Shown piece after piece: positions 18,900 to 26,729 of a stretch of 62,438 nt of DNA (positions within the stretch are counted from its first letter, which is position 1; each line of letters opens with the position of its first letter). The DNA comes from Fidelibacterota bacterium. Lineage in GTDB: Bacteria; Fidelibacterota; Marinisomatia; Marinisomatales; TCS55. The position numbers and the translations under genes are program-made. Under the pieces are notes generated by a model. That model was not told the origin of the DNA. It worked only from the letters and a program-made list of their open reading frames with translations, and did no database searches. The DNA lies in assembly GCA_018674655.1 (NCBI GenBank), contig JABGZQ010000033.1, positions 1 to 62,438 on the forward strand. Reading direction: 5' to 3'.

Positions 18900-19835
18900 T
18901 TAACTATCCCCCTCTTCTTGCTTACCGCCCAATAATAAATATAAAATGGCCATACGTGATGCCACACCATTCAATACCTGATCCAGGATGATGGCTTGAT
19001 CGCTGTCTGCCACCGAACTGTCAATTTCCACCCCGCGATTCATAGGACCCGGGTGCATAATGACAATTTCCTTTTTATGCATGGATAACCGATCTGTCGT
19101 AATACCAAACAGATTTCGATATTCTCTAACGGATGGCAATAGCCCGCCTCCCATTCTTTCCCTTTGGATTCGAAGTACATTGAGTGCATCTGCCCATTCA
19201 ATCACTTCATCTACATTATAATTCACCGAAACACCTAATTCTTCTGCAAACGGCGGAATTAATGTGGACGGTCCACAAAGTGTAACCTCTGCTCCCATGG
19301 TTTTTAATCCATGAATATTGCTTAAAGCCACACGGCTATGAGCAATATCGCCAATTATTCCCACTTTCAACCCCTTTAAATATCCAAATTTTTCGTGAAG
19401 ACTTGTCATATCTAAAATAGCTTGAGTCGGGTGCTCGTGAGTACCATCTCCTGCATTTATCACAATCGAGTCAATATGATCTGTTAAATGCAGTGGCGCA
19501 CCAGGTGTAGGATGTCGCATGACGACAGCATCAATTTTCATCGCTTCAATATTTTGAGCAGTATCCTTAAATGTTTCGCCTTTTTTCAAACTAGAGGTAG
19601 AAGCAGAAAAATTAACCGTATCAGCGCTGAGTCTTTTTTGGGCCAATTCAAAACTAATTCGTGTCCGGGTAGAATTTTCGAAAAAGAGGTTAACAATTGT
19701 TTTACCCTGTAAAGAAGGAACTTTTTTGATGGGACGGTCTAACACTTCTCTAAAGGTGAAAGCTGTATCAATAATGGTTTGAATATCTTCCCCAGGATAT
19801 CCCGCTAACCCCAGTAGATGTTTTTGTTGTAGCAT
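18900..19835 (-). CDS. pyrB: Aspartate carbamoyltransferase catalytic subunit
   Basis: A 311-residue ATCase, joining carbamoyl phosphate and aspartate in the committed step of pyrimidine synthesis. FFENSTRTRISFE near residue 52 is the carbamoyl-phosphate loop, SLKKGETFKDT near 81 carries the neighbouring-chain Lys, HEHPTQAILDM near 136 and MHPGPMNRGVEI near 263 complete the site. No pyrI regulatory subunit is adjacent, and the length matches the unregulated type, so control is probably at expression level through PyrR. Its ATG overlaps the pyrR stop by one base. Confidence 0.97.
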   Translation of the reverse strand: MLQQKHLLGLAGYPGEDIQTIIDTAFTFREVLDRPIKKVPSLQGKTIVNLFFENSTRTRISFELAQKRLSADTVNFSASTSSLKKGETFKDTAQNIEAMKIDAVVMRHPTPGAPLHLTDHIDSIVINAGDGTHEHPTQAILDMTSLHEKFGYLKGLKVGIIGDIAHSRVALSNIHGLKTMGAEVTLCGPSTLIPPFAEELGVSVNYNVDEVIEWADALNVLRIQRERMGGGLLPSVREYRNLFGITTDRLSMHKKEIVIMHPGPMNRGVEIDSSVADSDQAIILDQVLNGVASRMAILYLLLGGKQEEGDS

Positions 19836-20389
19836 CAGTTATCACCTCTATACTGGGCCAAAGCGACTTGATCTTTTCCATCTATTTCTTTTAATTGAAC
19901 GTCTACATGTTCCCCTTCATGGGTAGGAATATTTTTCCCAATAAAGTCCGCACGAATCGGCAATTCTCGATGTCCTCTATCCACCAGAACCGCCAGTTGT
20001 ACTTTTCGAGGTCGACCAAATGCATTCAGTTCATCCATAGCCGCCCGAATGGTTCGTCCCGTAAAAAGGACATCATCCACCAAAACGACCGTTTTATCAT
20101 CAATGGAGTCGTTGATATTGGTACCCTTTACCTGAGGGACGACCAGGCGTTTCCGGAAGTCATCCCGATGAAAAGTGATATCCACCGATCCCATGGGAAC
20201 ATCAACTTCAGAAATTTTTTGAATGAGAGATTGTAAGCGCTTGGCTAGGGGTTCACCCCGGGTGAGAATACCAACCAGCAACAGTTGATTCGCACCACCA
20301 TTGCGCTCTAAGATTTCATGGGCCAGGCGTGTGACCGATCGGTTCACAGCTGTGGAATCCATAACTTGTTTTTTGCGCGTCGATGCCAT
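19835..20389 (-). CDS. pyrR: Pyrimidine operon regulatory protein / uracil phosphoribosyltransferase PyrR
   Basis: A 184-residue PRTase-fold protein. VVLVDDVLFTGRTIRAAMD near residue 95-113 is the PRPP-binding loop; HRELPIRADFIGKNIPT near 142 is typical of PyrR. PyrR binds leader RNA when UMP or UTP is high and favours termination; many also have weak uracil phosphoribosyltransferase activity. I start at MASTRKKQVMD because a perfect AGGAGGT (20394-20400) lies 4 bases before it; the longer ORF would include the leader terminator. It is first in pyrR-pyrB-pyrC and overlaps pyrB by one base. The leader upstream holds a matching RNA element, so the protein and its target are both present. Confidence 0.96.
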   Translation of the reverse strand: MASTRKKQVMDSTAVNRSVTRLAHEILERNGGANQLLLVGILTRGEPLAKRLQSLIQKISEVDVPMGSVDITFHRDDFRKRLVVPQVKGTNINDSIDDKTVVLVDDVLFTGRTIRAAMDELNAFGRPRKVQLAVLVDRGHRELPIRADFIGKNIPTHEGEHVDVQLKEIDGKDQVALAQYRGDN

Positions 20390-20403
20390 GGGCACCTCCT
20401 CAT

Positions 20404-20503
20404 AATAAAAAACCTCCGGGCAGCTTGGATTCCGTTCCAACAGATTCCTAAATCGGAGGTTTAATTGCTGCCCTTACCTTCTCTCTGGAACGGTTTAAAG
20501 GAC
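20404..20503 (-). promoter_or_regulatory. PyrR-type transcription attenuator in the pyrRBC leader
   Basis: Read on the minus strand. (1) PyrR-binding hairpin at 20503-20470: lower stem GUCCUU/AAGGGC, a UAA bulge, a short upper stem, and loop CCAGAGAG (20488-20481), which matches the conserved UCCAGAGAG of known PyrR sites. (2) Antiterminator: GGGCAGC (20473-20467) pairs with GCUGCCC (20424-20418). (3) Terminator: AAACCUCCG (20462-20454) pairs with CGGAGGUUU (20418-20410), then a U run. Fold 1 shares GGGC with fold 2, and folds 2 and 3 cross, so they exclude each other as in the Bacillus mechanism. The pyrR SD follows directly. Confidence 0.88.
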
Positions 20504-20544
20504 ACCTAAATTTAAAAGGAAAAGGAATAAGGAAAAAGGGTTTC

Positions 20545-21477
20545 CTATTTCTTATTATTTATTCCATTGAGGATTTCTTTCACTACATCATCATGCATTC
20601 GTTTGGGATCCATATCAATTGAAAGGTCTACTTTTTCCTTCCTAAACCATTGAATTTGGCGTTTGGCAAACTGACGTGTACGAATATTAATTTTTGATTT
20701 CATTTCTGTTTCAGATATCACATCATTTAAAAATGATATGATTTGTCGGTATCCAATCGAATCTAATGGATGGAGGTGTTTATTTGGGTATGCTTCCAAT
20801 AGCTTTTGAACTTCCCGAACCCACCCATCCGATAACATTTTTTCAGTTCTTTCCGCAATGCGATCTTTTAAAACGGCTCGCTCCCACTCAAGATATACTG
20901 TAAACAAATCCAATTGGGTGAGTGGGGAAGCTTTTTGATCCTGAAAATGGCTGGAGGGCGTTTTCTCAGTTAATTCATAAATCTCCAAGGCACGAACTAG
21001 ACGTTTTTTATTATTGGGGTGGACATTTTCCGCATAATCCGGATCGACTTTTTGCAGCCGATCCAACATGAATTCGCCTCCATGGTCATCATATTCTTTT
21101 TCTAATTTTTTCCGAATATTAGTATCGGAGAAACTCCCTTCAAAAATTCCTTTTGTTATCGCCCTATAATAGAGTCCAGCTCCTCCACAAATAATAGGTA
21201 TCTTTTTTCTTTCAATAATATCTGCTGCTACCTTAATAACCATTTCAGCGTAATGACCGGCAGCCACTTCCGTATCGGGGTTTTGAATCCCAATGAGGTG
21301 ATGGGGAATACCTCCCTGCTCTTCCAATGACGGCTGTGCAGTACCGATGGCCATACCGCTATATATTTGACGGGAATCCAACCCAATTACCTCACCATCT
21401 AATGCTTTGGCAAGTCGGACGGATATAGCTGTTTTCCCACTGGCAGTGGGACCAATTATGGTTAATATTTTTTTCAT
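20545..21477 (-). CDS. miaA: tRNA dimethylallyltransferase
   Basis: A 310-residue enzyme adding the isopentenyl group to A37 of tRNAs that read UNN codons. IIGPTASGKTAIS near residue 7 is the P-loop, GLDSRQIYSGMAIGTAQPS near 32 binds the tRNA, PHHLIGI near 63 and ICGGAGLYYRAI near 96 are further family marks, and the basic C-terminus has TRQFAKRQIQWFRKE near 266. The length is normal. It is the gene upstream of the pyr leader on the same strand, with 41 bp between its stop and the PyrR hairpin, so pyr transcription may start within or just after miaA. Confidence 0.96.
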   Translation of the reverse strand: MKKILTIIGPTASGKTAISVRLAKALDGEVIGLDSRQIYSGMAIGTAQPSLEEQGGIPHHLIGIQNPDTEVAAGHYAEMVIKVAADIIERKKIPIICGGAGLYYRAITKGIFEGSFSDTNIRKKLEKEYDDHGGEFMLDRLQKVDPDYAENVHPNNKKRLVRALEIYELTEKTPSSHFQDQKASPLTQLDLFTVYLEWERAVLKDRIAERTEKMLSDGWVREVQKLLEAYPNKHLHPLDSIGYRQIISFLNDVISETEMKSKINIRTRQFAKRQIQWFRKEKVDLSIDMDPKRMHDDVVKEILNGINNKK

Positions 21478-21492
21478 TTTTGTGTCGCAGTG

Positions 21493-21514
21493 CCATGATC
21501 ATCCTTGATCACGG
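21493..21514. promoter_or_regulatory. Inverted repeat in the miaA/PLP-enzyme divergent gap
   Basis: CCATGATCA (21493-21501) and TGATCACGG (21506-21514) form a 9-base inverted repeat with one mismatch and a 4-base spacer. It lies 16 bp upstream of the miaA start and about 115 bp before the PLP enzyme start. A second short repeat CAGCA/TGCTG follows. These could bind a regulator of either gene; no regulator is visible in the window. Confidence 0.3.
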
Positions 21515-21627
21515 AAATCGTTCAGCAGGGTTGCTGGATACACATATCAATATTTTCTTTCATATTCTATGGTAAGAATCAATGTAAACTCTATCTTGTC
21601 GATCTCAAATTTAAGATGGTAGAAAAA

Positions 21628-22812
21628 ATGAATTCAAAGAAAAAACCACAATTAGGAACACAGTCAGTTTGGGCGGGAGAAAAAGTCTCACTGATGCAAA
21701 ACGCCACCCAAGTACCGATCGTCAATAGCGTATCTTACGGGTATAAGGATTTAGACGAGTGGCTGGAAGTTGCACATGGAAAAAAGGAAGGCCACATTTA
21801 TGGTCGAAATACCAATCCAACCGTGGATGTATTTGAAAACAAAATCAAAAAATTAGAAGGTGGAGAAGCGGCCACCAGCGCGTCCACGGGAATGGGCATT
21901 ATCAGCAGCACTTTATTTACTCTTCTGTCTCCGGGAGACCGTATTGTTTCCATAAAAGATACTTATGGTGGCACAAATAAAATATTCACGGAATTTTTAC
22001 CTCGATTTCAAATTGATGTAACACTCTGTGATACCGTTGACCTCGAAGCGATTGAAACTGAAGTAGCCAAAGGATGTCAAGTCCTCTATTTGGAAACGCC
22101 CACCAATCCTACTGTAAAGATTGTGGACATAAAGCGGTTGGCCAAGACCGCCCATGATACTGGTGCGATTGTTATTGTGGATAATACCTTTGCCACCCCC
22201 ATTAACCAGAATCCATTATCTTTAGGAGCAGATTTAGTTTTGCACAGCGCAACTAAATTCCTCGGAGGACATGCTGATGCCCTGGGCGGCGTCATCTGTG
22301 GACCTAAAGAGTTGATAAAACAGATTTATCATTTCAGAGAAATTAACGGCGTCACCCTTCACCCCACCGCTGCCTATTTACTCCTACGAGGCATGAAAAC
22401 ATTGGAACTACGCATTCGCCAACAAAATAAAAGTGCTCTGAAGATTGCCCAATATCTATCAACACATCCATCCATTGGACACGTGTATTATCCAGGATTA
22501 TCCTCTCATAAAGGTCATGACATTGCCAAAAAACAAATGCGCGGATTTGGAGGCGTATTAAGTTTTGAATTTAAAGAAAACTCACTGGATGCTGTGAAAA
22601 GATTCATTCCCCACCTTCGCTATGCCCATGCTGCAGCCAATTTAGGCGCTGTGGAAACAGTCGTGGGGCCGCCTGCCACCACCAGTCATGTAGAATGTAC
22701 AGCAGAAGAACGGGTCGCCTTGGGAATTTCAGAAAGTTTGATTCGATATTCAGTAGGTATTGAAAATACAGAAGACCTTATTGCGGATTTAGATCAAGCA
22801 CTATCACAATAA
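21628..22812 (+). CDS. PLP-dependent Cys/Met metabolism enzyme (cystathionine gamma-synthase/lyase family)
   Basis: A 394-residue fold-type I PLP enzyme. LVLHSATKFLGGHADALGG near residue 200 has the PLP Lys (SATK); TNPTVDVFENKIKKLEGGEA near 56, ETPTNPTVKIVDI near 155 and DNTFATPINQ near 182 are family motifs. The Arg that binds the substrate carboxylate lies in the RYSVGIE stretch near 372. Synthase, gamma-lyase and O-acylhomoserine activities cannot be told apart by eye. Start: MNSKKKPQLGT aligns with family N-termini; an ATG 12 bp upstream is possible, and the rest of the longer ORF is unlike the family. The P1 peptidase gene follows after 13 bp. Confidence 0.88.
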   Translation: MNSKKKPQLGTQSVWAGEKVSLMQNATQVPIVNSVSYGYKDLDEWLEVAHGKKEGHIYGRNTNPTVDVFENKIKKLEGGEAATSASTGMGIISSTLFTLLSPGDRIVSIKDTYGGTNKIFTEFLPRFQIDVTLCDTVDLEAIETEVAKGCQVLYLETPTNPTVKIVDIKRLAKTAHDTGAIVIVDNTFATPINQNPLSLGADLVLHSATKFLGGHADALGGVICGPKELIKQIYHFREINGVTLHPTAAYLLLRGMKTLELRIRQQNKSALKIAQYLSTHPSIGHVYYPGLSSHKGHDIAKKQMRGFGGVLSFEFKENSLDAVKRFIPHLRYAHAAANLGAVETVVGPPATTSHVECTAEERVALGISESLIRYSVGIENTEDLIADLDQALSQ

Positions 22813-22825
22813 CTGCGGGAATATT

Positions 22826-24028
22826 ATGAAACGATTTTTAACCAAAACGCAAATCCTCACGATTATATTATCCTACACTACAATGGTTTGCATTTTATCG
22901 CCTACCATTGCTCAAGGCCAAAACCATGTTAGAGCTCGGGATTTGGGGATTCCCTTCGACGGGAAGCCGGGACCATTCAATGCCATTACAGATGTAAAAG
23001 GAGTGGAAGTTGGCCATGCTACAATAATTCGAGGGGATGGCGCTTTAACAGTTGGGAAAGGCCCGGTACGTACTGGGGTCACAGCAATTCTTCCCCGAGG
23101 GAATCGAAGTTTAGACGACCCTTGTTTTGCTGGTTGGTCATCCTTAAATGGCAATGGGGAAATGACCGGAACCACCTGGATTGAAGAATCCGGATTTGCA
23201 GAAGGACCCATTCTGATAACCAATACCCATAGTGTTGGTCTTGTCCGGGATGCTGTCATTTCCTGGCGGGCGAGCCAGGGATCTGCGGATGCCAGTGGAT
23301 ATTGGTGGTCCCTGCCTATCGTGGCGGAAACCTGGGACGGATTTTTGAACGATATTAACGGATTCCATGTCCAAGAAAAACATGCTCACGATGCCATTCG
23401 AAATGCAAAAGGCGGACCCGTTGAAGAAGGAAATGTTGGCGGTGGCACCGGAATGGTTTGCCATTCTTTTAAAGGGGGAATTGGGACGGCTTCTCGTGTG
23501 GTAACCATTAAGAAACAGGATTATACTTTGGGTGTTTTGGTTCAGGCGAATTATGGTTCTCGAAAAAATCTATCCATTGCAGGTGTTCCGGTGGGAAAAG
23601 AGATCCCTGAGAATATGCCCCAGGACAATTATAAGCAAAAGGATGAGGGTGATGGTTCCATCATTGTTGTCATCGCCACTGATGCGCCGTTGCTGGCTCA
23701 TCAAATGAAACGGTTGGCTCGACGGGTTCCCATGGGGGTGGGTAAAGTAGGCGGATATGCCCATGATGGCTCCGGCGATATTTTCATTGCATTCTCGACT
23801 GCCAATCCGAACGTGGCTTTTTCTGATAAAGCAGTCCATGTTGAAATGCTGCCGAATAGGATGATTTCACCCCTTTTTGAAGCGACGGTTCAAGCGGTAG
23901 AAGAGGCCATTATCAACACTTTGGTTGCAGCAGAAACCATGGTAGGGATTAATAATAATAAGGTGTGGGCTTTACCTCATGATCGCGTAAAACTAATTAT
24001 GAAGAAATATAATCGTCTGGAAAAATGA
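22826..24028 (+). CDS. Secreted P1 (DmpA-type) self-processing aminopeptidase
   Basis: A 400-residue member of peptidase family S58 (L-aminopeptidase/D-esterase DmpA). A signal peptide covers about residues 1-31 (hydrophobic LTIILSYTTMVCIL, cleavage near AQGQ). VRARDLGIPFDGKPGPFNAI and the GNVGGGTGM and FKGGIGTASR motifs are typical. In this family the chain cuts itself before a Ser that becomes the nucleophile; GDGSIIVVIATDAPLLAHQ places that at Ser278. The mature enzyme would be an alpha/beta heteromer in the periplasm removing N-terminal residues from peptides or amides. It sits 13 bp behind the PLP enzyme gene and is probably co-transcribed. Confidence 0.93.
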   Translation: MKRFLTKTQILTIILSYTTMVCILSPTIAQGQNHVRARDLGIPFDGKPGPFNAITDVKGVEVGHATIIRGDGALTVGKGPVRTGVTAILPRGNRSLDDPCFAGWSSLNGNGEMTGTTWIEESGFAEGPILITNTHSVGLVRDAVISWRASQGSADASGYWWSLPIVAETWDGFLNDINGFHVQEKHAHDAIRNAKGGPVEEGNVGGGTGMVCHSFKGGIGTASRVVTIKKQDYTLGVLVQANYGSRKNLSIAGVPVGKEIPENMPQDNYKQKDEGDGSIIVVIATDAPLLAHQMKRLARRVPMGVGKVGGYAHDGSGDIFIAFSTANPNVAFSDKAVHVEMLPNRMISPLFEATVQAVEEAIINTLVAAETMVGINNNKVWALPHDRVKLIMKKYNRLEK

Positions 24029-24067
24029 ATTAATTTTTTCCAAATACAGGATAAAAAAAGGATGATC

Positions 24068-24328
24068 ATGGTTACAGGAATTAAAGTTTTAATTATTTTG
24101 GTATATGTTGTTTCAATCCTCAGCTACTTCATATCCATTACGGGTACTTATAATTATTTATTGAAATGGCTATTGCCACTATTTTTAGTTGTCCATTTAC
24201 TTGAAATGTTTACGCCATTCGCACAACAGGTTATTCATGCATCATCGAACAAAAAAGGTGCCATTATACAATCATTGATTTGGGGTGCGGCCTATTGGTT
24301 GCCTGAGTATAATAAATTAGGCCATTAA
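24068..24328 (+). CDS. Small membrane protein, DUF1145-like
   Basis: An 86-residue protein with two or three hydrophobic stretches (about residues 5-27, 32-48 and 68-79). The pattern LPLFLVVHLLEMF followed by a final hydrophobic helix and YWLPEY resembles DUF1145 proteins such as YhhL, but the match is loose. I start at the second ATG because AAAGG lies 6 bases before it; the first ATG touches that site. It lies 39 bp after the P1 peptidase gene. Function unknown. Confidence 0.55.
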   Translation: MVTGIKVLIILVYVVSILSYFISITGTYNYLLKWLLPLFLVVHLLEMFTPFAQQVIHASSNKKGAIIQSLIWGAAYWLPEYNKLGH

Positions 24329-24368
24329 TAGTTAAAGTAAGAAAATAAACTTAATCTCGAAGTTTATC

Positions 24369-24917
24369 GTGGAATATTTAATTGAACTGGCAAATGAAAC
24401 ACATATTAATGAGATTTCTAATCTCATTAAGTTATCTGCCAGAAAATTATGTATTACAGATTATACCCCTAAACAAATTGAAGATGCGTTACGTGGCGCA
24501 TGGGGATTAGACCACCAACTAATTGAAGATGAAACTTATTATATCATTTTGAATAATAATGAAATAATCGGATGTGGCGGGTGGAGTTTTAGAAAAACAC
24601 TTTTTGGTAGCAGTGCCCGTAAAGATCGAGATAGTGAAAGACTTGACCCCGCTTCAGGTGCAGCGAGAATAAGAGCCTTCTTTATCCATCCAAATTATGT
24701 TCGAAAAGGACTGGGGAAAAAACTATTAATTCATTGTGAACAAAAAGCGTGGGATAGTGGATTTACTAGACTAGAATTGGGTTCAACATTACCCGGCGTT
24801 CATTTATATAAAGACCAAGGCTATGTTATGGGGAAATCTTATGGATTTGAATCATCTCCAGATATTTTTATCACGATTATTCCAATGAATAAAAAACTGT
24901 CAAGCCGACCAGTTTAA
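24369..24917 (+). CDS. GNAT family N-acetyltransferase
   Basis: A 182-residue GNAT fold. The acetyl-CoA loop is in RAFFIHPNYVRKGLGKKLL (near residues 101-119, with RKGLGK as the pyrophosphate site), the middle strand is IIGCGGWSFRKT near 65, and the last part (LELGSTLPGVHLYKDQGYV) is the usual Tyr-containing segment. The start is a GTG; no in-frame ATG fits the family's N-terminus, and the SD is weak. Substrate unknown. It is 40 bp after the small membrane gene and converges with mutL. Confidence 0.85.
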   Translation: MEYLIELANETHINEISNLIKLSARKLCITDYTPKQIEDALRGAWGLDHQLIEDETYYIILNNNEIIGCGGWSFRKTLFGSSARKDRDSERLDPASGAARIRAFFIHPNYVRKGLGKKLLIHCEQKAWDSGFTRLELGSTLPGVHLYKDQGYVMGKSYGFESSPDIFITIIPMNKKLSSRPV

Positions 24918-24971
24918 TTAAGCTTGAAAAAGAGCACCTATATAAAAACAAATATATAATTATTATTTTCT

Positions 24972-26729
24972 TTATATCCGTTCAAATCTTCTGTCCAACT
25001 CATCCATAGATAACTGAATAATAATGGGACGACCATGTGGACAGTAATAAGGATGTTTCGTTCCGAATAATCGGTTCACCAATTCCCGCATTTCTTCCCC
25101 ATTCAGCGCATCCCCCGCCTTCACAGCTGCTTTGCAGGCAAAACTCGCCGCCAATGCTTCTTGGAATGAGGGTTGTTTCTTTTGTGTTTCCAGATAATTA
25201 TCCAACATTTCGCGAATGATCGTTTTTTCATTCCCCCAAGCCATCTCTGATGGAATCGCTTCTACCATTACTGTATTTTGGCCAAATTCCTTCATGCGAA
25301 AACCCATTTTTTCCAGATATGGTAACACATCCAGTAAGGTGGAGAATTCATCTGGGGAGAATTCCATTACTTCGGGGAAAAGGAGCGTCTGAGCTGCCAT
25401 GGGGTTCGCTTCAAAGGCAGCCATAACTTCTTCATATAAAACCCGTTCATGGGCCACATGCTGATCAATAATCACCAAACCGCTGGTAATCGGTGATACG
25501 ATATATTTACTATGCACCTGCCAAATTTTTTCTAAATCCACCCGTCCAGTATCCGGCTCCGGCCGTGTGGCCAATTGGGATGCATAAGACTTGGCCCGAT
25601 CTAATGCCGGTTGAAAATTATTGCCTGTATCCCCATGGGTCAAATGGAGTCCCTCCTGATCCGGGTTCGCTTCACCTTCCTTTGGGGTAAAAGTAGAGGG
25701 AAATTCAAAATCGGAAGAAAGCTCCGGTTTTTCAAAATCTGGTATGGTATTTAGAATGGGGCTGAGTGCATCTTCGATTGCTGATTTCAACACATGATAG
25801 ATTCGCCATTCATCCTTAAAACGCACTTCCGTTTTCATGGGATGGACGTTCACATCCACTTGATCATGGGGTACGGTAATATTGAGGGCAAAAAACGGAT
25901 ATTCCCCCCGGTTGATAATGGATTTATAAGCTTGATAAACACCGGAATTCATAAGGCGGTTTTTTATGAATCGATCATTTAAAAAGATATATTGTTCTCC
26001 CGGGCGAGATCGAATCAAGTTCAGGTTCCCTAGGAAGCCTGAAATCGTAAAATCTCCTTTTGTAAAATTCACAGGAAGCAGTTGATCTCGATAGGCCGGA
26101 TCCATAACGTGGACGATGCGGCTGTCTAAATCTTCCGGTTGGAGATTGAGAATATCCCTGTTATCCGAAACCAGTTTAAACGCACGATCGGGATAAGAAA
26201 GAGCAAATCGACGGATCATTTCCACCACTTTTCGAAATTCCATGCGGGGGCTTTTAAGAAATTTTTTCCGTGCAGGTGTATTATAAAATAAATTCCGAAT
26301 CGTAATAGATGTCCCCTGTACCGCCGGTGCGGGCTGAACTTTTCCAAATTGGCCATCTAAAATGGACATTTCAGAACCATCCCTACGCCCATTCGCCGAT
26401 AGGATATTGACCTCGGATACAGATGCAATACTGGCCAACGCTTCACCCCTGAAACCTAGCGTATCAATATTAAATAAGTCATCCACAGATCCAATTTTAC
26501 TTGTGCTATATCGTTCAAATGCAATGGGTAATTCTTTGGCAGAAATTCCCGAACCATTATCAGTGACCTGAATAAGTTGCTGGCCACCCTTTTCCACCAC
26601 AACTGTGATCTCTGTCGCTCCCGCATCGATGCTATTTTCAACCAATTCTTTTACCACAGAAGCCGGTCGCTCCACCACTTCTCCTGCAGAAATTTTATTT
26701 CTTAAATCCTCTGAAAGCTGTTTTATCAT
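24972..26729 (-). CDS. mutL: DNA mismatch repair protein MutL, endonuclease type
   Basis: A 585-residue MutL. The GHKL ATPase domain has VVKELVENSIDAGA near residue 26, DNGSG near 57, and LGFRGEALASIASVS near 90. The C-terminal domain carries the nicking-endonuclease motif as DQHVAHERVLYEE near 418 (usual form DQHA-x2-E-x4-E, Ala replaced by Val), an ACK-type motif SFACKAAVKAG and the zinc-site motif CPHGRP near 564. So this MutL probably nicks DNA itself, as in bacteria lacking MutH. It starts directly at the end of the ftcD-type gene (no spacer), an unusual partner, and ends the long operon. Confidence 0.96.
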   Translation of the reverse strand: MIKQLSEDLRNKISAGEVVERPASVVKELVENSIDAGATEITVVVEKGGQQLIQVTDNGSGISAKELPIAFERYSTSKIGSVDDLFNIDTLGFRGEALASIASVSEVNILSANGRRDGSEMSILDGQFGKVQPAPAVQGTSITIRNLFYNTPARKKFLKSPRMEFRKVVEMIRRFALSYPDRAFKLVSDNRDILNLQPEDLDSRIVHVMDPAYRDQLLPVNFTKGDFTISGFLGNLNLIRSRPGEQYIFLNDRFIKNRLMNSGVYQAYKSIINRGEYPFFALNITVPHDQVDVNVHPMKTEVRFKDEWRIYHVLKSAIEDALSPILNTIPDFEKPELSSDFEFPSTFTPKEGEANPDQEGLHLTHGDTGNNFQPALDRAKSYASQLATRPEPDTGRVDLEKIWQVHSKYIVSPITSGLVIIDQHVAHERVLYEEVMAAFEANPMAAQTLLFPEVMEFSPDEFSTLLDVLPYLEKMGFRMKEFGQNTVMVEAIPSEMAWGNEKTIIREMLDNYLETQKKQPSFQEALAASFACKAAVKAGDALNGEEMRELVNRLFGTKHPYYCPHGRPIIIQLSMDELDRRFERI

